A DNA stretch of 17,468 nucleotides from an uncultured Gemmatimonadota bacterium (GTDB taxonomy: Bacteria; Gemmatimonadota; Gemmatimonadetes; Gemmatimonadales; Gemmatimonadaceae): NCBI GenBank assembly GCA_946480295.1, contig CAMLIT010000092.1:1-17468 (forward strand), read 5' to 3'. This document shows positions 13,562 to 17,468 of this stretch, in pieces; within the stretch, counting starts at the first letter, position 1, and each line of letters starts with the position of its first letter. Under the pieces are notes generated by a model, which did no database searches, was not told the origin of the DNA, and was given only the letters and a program-made list of their open reading frames with translations. A program made the position numbers and the translations under genes.

Positions 13562-15829
13562 TCAGAGCCGCAGGCGCGTCATGAGCGCCTCGAACCGCGG
13601 CTCGCCCCGCAGCGGATCGAAGATCGGGTTCACGCGGCCATAGACGAGCCACCCGCGGCGCTCGTCGAGCGATCGCTCCGCCTCGCCCACGGCCCGCTCC
13701 AGGTCGCCCAGGCCGAGCAGCACCGTCCCGAGCGCCGCGGGCGACACATACTCCGTCTGGGCGCGCCGATCCAGCTCGCCGAGGATCGCGCTCGCCTCCT
13801 CGCGCTGGCCGGCGCGCGCGAGCGCGTAGCCGAGCGTGGCGAGCGTGTAGCTCCCCGCACCGGGCATCGTGATCGCCTCGCGCAGGGCGCGCTCCGCCTC
13901 GGCGTGCTTGCCGTCCATCGTCAGCGCGAGGCCGAGCACCCGCAGCGTCTCCTCCGCGGCGGGGTTCATGCTCAGCGCGCGCGAGAGGTGGTGTCGCGCC
14001 AGCTCGTAGCGACGCGCGTAATGGTACACCCAGCCCAGGGTGCGCCGCACCGACACGGACGTCGGATCCAGCTCCTGCGCCGTGTGCGCCGCCACCAGCG
14101 CGCGATCGACGTCGCCCTGCGCGACGAGCATCGACGAGTACCACTGGTGGGCCGTCGCGTAGCGCACGTCGAGCTCGATCGCCCGGCGGAACTCGCGCTC
14201 CGCCGCCGGCCAGTCCCATTCGTGGATGAACAGCGTCCACGCGAGGGACGCGTGCGCCTGCGCGAGCTGCTCGTCCAGCTCCAGCGCGCGGCGCGCATGC
14301 TCCTTCGCGCGCGCGAAGCCCTCCATGACGGGCACGCTGCGGTAGTCCACGTGCAGCGCGTACGCGTCGGCGAGCCCGGTATAGGCCAGCGCGTACGACG
14401 GATCCTCCCGGATCGCCTCCTGGAAGTAGTCGATGGCCCGCGCGATCCCCTCCTGCGTGCGCGCGTTCCACGCGTGCCGCCCGCGGAGGTAGAGCGCGTA
14501 CGCGCGTATGTTCCGCGTGTAGCGCTTCGGCACCGGCACCCCCGGATCGGCGAACCAGGTCGCGCGCAGCGTCTCGAGGATCGTCCGCGCGATGTCGTCC
14601 TGGATCGCGAACACGTCCTCCAGCGTGCGGTCGTATCGCTGCGACCAGAGCAGGGCGCCATCTTCGGTCGAGGAGAGCTGCGCGGTGATGCGCAGCCGGT
14701 TCCCCGACTGGCGCACGGTGCCCTCGAGGATGACCGAGGCGCCGAGCGAGGCGCCGATCGCGCGCACGTCCAGCCGCTTGCCCTTGAGCGCGAACACCGA
14801 CGTGCGCGACGCGACGCGCAGCGTCTCCAGCTTGCTGAGCGCGTCGATCAGCTCGTCCGTGATGCCGTCGCTCAGGTAGTCGTTCCCCGGCTCGCCGCTC
14901 GCGTTCACGAAGGGCAGCACGGCGATGCTCCGCATCGCCGCCGCGCCCGAGAGCAGGTGCGCCACCTCGTCGGTCCGCAGCGCCGTCGTGAAGTCGGCGG
15001 CGCTCGCGAAGCGGAACGCCGGATCCTTGGCCAGCGCCCGCATCACCGCCGCCTCGAGCGACGCCGGCACCTCCGGGCGCAGCAGGCGCAGCAGCCTCGG
15101 CGCCTCGAGGGCGTGCTTCGCCATCACCGCGCGCGCGTTCGCCGCGCGGAAGGGCGGCTCGCCCGTCAGCATCTCGTACACGACGCAACCGAGGCTGTAG
15201 ACGTCGGTCGGGCTGCCCAGCTCCCGCTCGCCGCTCGCCTGCTCGGGGCTCATGTACTCCGGCGTGCCGAGCGCGAAGCCCGCATCGGTGATCGTCGCGT
15301 CGCCGTCGACGAAGGTGGCGCGCGCCACGCCGAAGTCGGAGAGGAGCGCGTGACCGTCGGCGAACAGGATGTTCTCCGGCTTCACGTCGCGGTGGATGAA
15401 GCCGGCGCGGTGCGCGTAGTCGAGCGCCGACCCGATCTCGGTGGCGACGCGGATCGCGTCGGCGATCGGCAGGCGCCCGTCGCGCTGGAGGCGATCACGG
15501 AGCGAGCCGCCGGGGACGAACGCCGAGACGTAGAACAGCACGCCATCGAGCTCGCCCGAATCGATGAGCGGGACGACGTGCGGATGCGAGAGCCGCGCGG
15601 CGATCCCGATCTCGCGAAGGAAGCGCTCGGCGCCGCCCATCGTGACGGAGAGCTCCGGCCGCATGAGCTTGATCGCGACCGGCCGCCCGTGCTTCCGCTC
15701 CTCGGCGAGGAACACGGTGGCCATCCCGCCGCGGCCGAGCTCGCGCTCGAACGCGTATCGCTGCGCAAGGCTGGCCGGGATTCCGGCCATCAGCTCGGGC
15801 ATGTCAGACGAATCGACCGCAAGGTGCAT
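13562..15829 (-). CDS. Ser/Thr protein kinase fused to FlgO/TolB-like domain and TPR array
   Basis: This 755-residue regulator has an N-terminal Hanks-type kinase (about 25-285): glycine loop 'GRGGMATV' (32-39), Lys54 in 'VAIKLM', Glu73, catalytic 'HRDVKPEN' with Asp148, 'DFG' (165-167) and 'GTPEYMSPEQ' (188-197), so it should be active. Next comes 'SIAVLPFVNASGEPGNDYLS' (301-320) and 'VILEGTVRQSGNRLRITAQL', the FlgO/TolB N-domain-like module common behind such kinases. From about 430 to the end are TPR repeats. Unlike many relatives, no transmembrane helix lies between kinase and C-terminal domains, so it looks cytosolic. The start is uncertain: ATGs at 15829, 15802 and 15790 all lack a Shine-Dalgarno; the longest is given. 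Confidence 0.93.
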   Translation of the reverse strand: MHLAVDSSDMPELMAGIPASLAQRYAFERELGRGGMATVFLAEERKHGRPVAIKLMRPELSVTMGGAERFLREIGIAARLSHPHVVPLIDSGELDGVLFYVSAFVPGGSLRDRLQRDGRLPIADAIRVATEIGSALDYAHRAGFIHRDVKPENILFADGHALLSDFGVARATFVDGDATITDAGFALGTPEYMSPEQASGERELGSPTDVYSLGCVVYEMLTGEPPFRAANARAVMAKHALEAPRLLRLLRPEVPASLEAAVMRALAKDPAFRFASAADFTTALRTDEVAHLLSGAAAMRSIAVLPFVNASGEPGNDYLSDGITDELIDALSKLETLRVASRTSVFALKGKRLDVRAIGASLGASVILEGTVRQSGNRLRITAQLSSTEDGALLWSQRYDRTLEDVFAIQDDIARTILETLRATWFADPGVPVPKRYTRNIRAYALYLRGRHAWNARTQEGIARAIDYFQEAIREDPSYALAYTGLADAYALHVDYRSVPVMEGFARAKEHARRALELDEQLAQAHASLAWTLFIHEWDWPAAEREFRRAIELDVRYATAHQWYSSMLVAQGDVDRALVAAHTAQELDPTSVSVRRTLGWVYHYARRYELARHHLSRALSMNPAAEETLRVLGLALTMDGKHAEAERALREAITMPGAGSYTLATLGYALARAGQREEASAILGELDRRAQTEYVSPAALGTVLLGLGDLERAVGEAERSLDERRGWLVYGRVNPIFDPLRGEPRFEALMTRLRL

Positions 15830-16099
15830 GGCGCACGTCGGCGCAGTTCGCCGCTCGGATCTCCCAGTTGGACACCGGCACCGATGCCGCCGTCGGCGAT
15901 CGCCGCCGGTATCAATCTACGCACGCGGGCGGCACTCCGATTCAGCAGCGATGCTGCACCGGAGGTCGCCAGGGTCGCGGACGCCCGGCGTCACCGAAAC
16001 CCGCGAAGTGGGGCATCGAGTTCCCGCGAGGCGCGACGCCGCGGCGACGGTGGATCGAGCCGGACGTTTAAGTCGCGCGCGGCGTCGCGTGCGGGCTGG
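15830..16099. other. Non-coding region upstream of the kinase gene
   Basis: These 270 bases separate the acetyltransferase stop from the kinase start, both on the minus strand. Apart from the dyad at 16032-16089 and a 10-bp palindrome GGCGATCGCC at 15895-15904, nothing clear is seen. No convincing promoter was found, although one for the kinase gene is expected here. Confidence 0.5.
16032..16089 (-). terminator. Inverted repeat after the acetyltransferase gene
   Basis: CGCGACGCCGCG (16032-16043) and CGCGGCGTCGCG (16078-16089) are perfect 12-bp complements around a 34-base loop that includes TTTAAG. The outer arm starts 11 bases after the minus-strand stop. No T-run follows, so this is a tentative call. 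Confidence 0.4.
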
Positions 16100-17074
16100 T
16101 CAGATCTCCCAGTTCGAGAGCACGATCCCGCGCGCCGGCCGCGGCTCCTCGTAGCCGGCGAAGGTCATGCGGAGGTCGGTCCACCGGACGCGCGCCCCGA
16201 TGCCGATCAGGCGCTGGTAGGCGCCGACGTACTCGCCCTGGATGCGGAACGCCACCCGCCGCGTCCCGCTGCGCCGCGCGAAATCGCAGAGCGCCTGCGC
16301 CATGCGATCGAAGTGCGCGCCGTCGTCGAGCACGAGCTTCAATACGCGCAGCTCCTCGCGCACGCGCCCCTCGACGAGCGGGACGGTGTGTGCGAGCGCG
16401 AATCCCACGAGGGTGTCGCCGTCGCGGAGGAGCAGCGTGTCGCCGAGCGAGAGCTCGTCGGTGAGCACGATCTCGCGTGAGTAGTCGTAGCCCGGCAGGA
16501 GACGGCCGATGAGGTCGCGGCACTCGCAGATGGCGCGCTCCTTCTCCTGCCCGGAGAGCCGGCCGAGGAGCTGCGACGGCTGCGTCGACGCGGACGCCTC
16601 GAGCGTCGTCGTCAGCGTCAGGCGGCCGGGCGCGAAGCCGAGCCGCGAGTAGAAGCCGATGTTGTCCATCGTGCGCGGCATCGTTTCCAGCCCGATGACC
16701 GTCGCGCCGTTGCGCTTCAGCCAGTCCACGCCGCGCATCACGATGTCCTTGCCGATCCCCGCCCCCTGGTGCTCCGTCCGCACGGCGAGCGGCCCCATCC
16801 ACCCCTCGATCCCCGAGCGGTGCACCATGTTGAAGGCGACGATGCGATGTCGGTCGTCGCGCCAGATCATCGCGCCGCCGTCGGCATCCTCGATCGCGTA
16901 GCGCCAGACGGTCGGGTTCAGGTACGGCACGCGCACGCCGACCATCCCGTCGCGCCGATATCGCTCGGTGAACGCGTCGCTGAACACCTCGTTCAGCTCG
17001 GCGATGTCGTCGACGGTCGCCTGGAAGGGGCCGTCGACGACGTGCCCCGGCCGCCACGAGCGTGAGGTCGCCAT
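16100..17074 (-). CDS. GNAT-family N-acetyltransferase, two-domain
   Basis: This 324-residue protein has an N-terminal GNAT domain with acetyl-CoA motif A 'GPLAVRTEHQGAGIGKDIVM' (94-113; Q-G-A-G-I-G at 103-108) and the motif B-like 'NIGFYSRLGF'. A second half shows a weaker GNAT-like pattern ('TLLLRDGDTLVGFALAHT', 'LKLVLDDGAHFDRMAQALCDFARR', 'YQRLIGIGARVRWTDLRM') with no clear CoA loop, as in tandem GNAT proteins where one copy is inactive. The substrate is unknown. Its ATG shares a base with the TGA of the upstream SbcC-like gene, so the two are translationally coupled. A dyad follows the stop. Confidence 0.87.
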   Translation of the reverse strand: MATSRSWRPGHVVDGPFQATVDDIAELNEVFSDAFTERYRRDGMVGVRVPYLNPTVWRYAIEDADGGAMIWRDDRHRIVAFNMVHRSGIEGWMGPLAVRTEHQGAGIGKDIVMRGVDWLKRNGATVIGLETMPRTMDNIGFYSRLGFAPGRLTLTTTLEASASTQPSQLLGRLSGQEKERAICECRDLIGRLLPGYDYSREIVLTDELSLGDTLLLRDGDTLVGFALAHTVPLVEGRVREELRVLKLVLDDGAHFDRMAQALCDFARRSGTRRVAFRIQGEYVGAYQRLIGIGARVRWTDLRMTFAGYEEPRPARGIVLSNWEI

Positions 17075-17468
17075 CAGTCCGCCGCCCCCGCGGAGATCTC
17101 CTCCTCGTCGAACACCGGCGCCTCGCCCGGCGTCTCCTGCTCGACGCGCGACGCGCCGCTCTCCTCGTCGTAGTGCACGGCGATGACGCGATCGAGTCCC
17201 TCGCGCACGGACTCGATGTGCGTGATGAGGATGACCTGCTCGAAGCGGTCCTGCAGCCGCCGGAGCAGCTCCACGACATTGTGCCGCCGCGCCTCGTCGA
17301 GCGAGCCGAACACCTCGTCGAGGATGAGCAGCGAGAAGGGCTGGCCGGCGCGCTCGGCGATCATCTGCGAGATCGCGAGGCGCAGGACGAGGTTCGCGAC
17401 GTCCTCCTCGCCGCCGGAGATCACCGGCTTCGGGATCCCGTCCTCGAGGACGATGATGTTGTACTGGT
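17074..17468 (-). CDS. SbcC/Rad50-type ATPase, C-terminal end (gene continues beyond window)
   Basis: Visible are the last 130 or so residues of an ABC-type SMC-like ATPase: 'YNIIVLEDGIPKPV', the signature motif 'SGGEEDVANLVLRLAISQMI', Walker B 'FSLLILDEVFGSLDEARR' with the D-loop, and the H-loop 'VILITHIESV'. This is the C-terminal lobe of SbcC/Rad50-like proteins, which with an SbcD/Mre11 nuclease process DNA ends and hairpins. The start is outside the window; the GTG at 17424 lies within the domain and is not the start. The signature begins I-S-G-G-E-E rather than the commoner L-S-G-G-E. The acidic tail 'FDEEEISAGAAD' is variable. It is in an operon with the downstream GNAT gene. Confidence 0.9.
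   Translation of the reverse strand, partial: QYNIIVLEDGIPKPVISGGEEDVANLVLRLAISQMIAERAGQPFSLLILDEVFGSLDEARRHNVVELLRRLQDRFEQVILITHIESVREGLDRVIAVHYDEESGASRVEQETPGEAPVFDEEEISAGAAD

Noticed and set aside
15895..15904. GGCGATCGCC palindrome resembling the cyanobacterial HIP1 octamer
   Set aside because: A single copy was noticed, with no evidence of over-representation in this window.
15859..16112. Repeat of GATCTCCCAGTT near 15860 and at the acetyltransferase C-terminus (16101), suggesting a duplicated gene end
   Set aside because: Only 12 bases match. Translating the minus strand at 15860 gives S-N-W-E-I, but a stop codon lies shortly upstream and no further similarity to the acetyltransferase is visible; 12-mers repeat by chance in a window this size.

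Overview
The window is about 17.5 kb of very GC-rich bacterial DNA, densely coding on both strands. It looks chromosomal: NAD-dependent DNA ligase, an SbcC/Rad50-type ATPase end and an acyl-CoA synthetase sit among accessory genes. The style suggests a Gemmatimonadota-like or related soil/aquatic bacterium: GC-rich code, a Ser/Thr kinase fused to a FlgO/TolB-like domain plus TPRs, Ig-like and small lipoproteins, V4R and GAF proteins, and heptamer-rich intergenic DNA. That assignment is inference; no rRNA or tRNA was seen.

Layout. (1) 1-623: 3' end of a GAF-domain protein. (2) 819-3418: ligA, then a V4R-domain gene. (3) 3415-3963 (minus): a COG2236-like phosphoribosyltransferase, convergent with and overlapping the V4R gene. 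(4) 4178-6214: TPR protein, orphan ParA-like ATPase and a probable lipoprotein, almost without spacing. (5) 6312-8708: long-chain acyl-CoA synthetase, then a small lipoprotein whose ribosome binding site lies in a hairpin. (6) 8761-10586 (minus): a PTPS/QueD-like gene, an SDR oxidoreductase and a zinc-ribbon/methyltransferase-like protein, preceded by an AT-richer, structured leader. (7) 10849-11055: a small two-helix membrane protein. (8) 11191-12414 (minus): an ArsB/SLC13-type permease. (9) 12748-13434: an outer-membrane beta-barrel protein. (10) 13562-15829 (minus): kinase-FlgO-TPR regulator. (11) 16100-17468 (minus): the 3' end of an SbcC-like gene coupled to a GNAT acetyltransferase.

No phage, IS element, CRISPR array or recognisable defence island was found. 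The most unusual features are these. (a) Tandem heptamer tracts sit at gene borders with a fixed polarity: pyrimidine-rich just before start codons, purine-rich at or just after stop codons, and sometimes inside the coding end. (b) A PTPS homologue of eukaryote-like architecture has its catalytic Cys replaced by Asp and is paired with an SDR. (c) Several strong dyads lie in gene borders, one of which covers a Shine-Dalgarno site.

All calls come from reading the sequence; no database search was possible.
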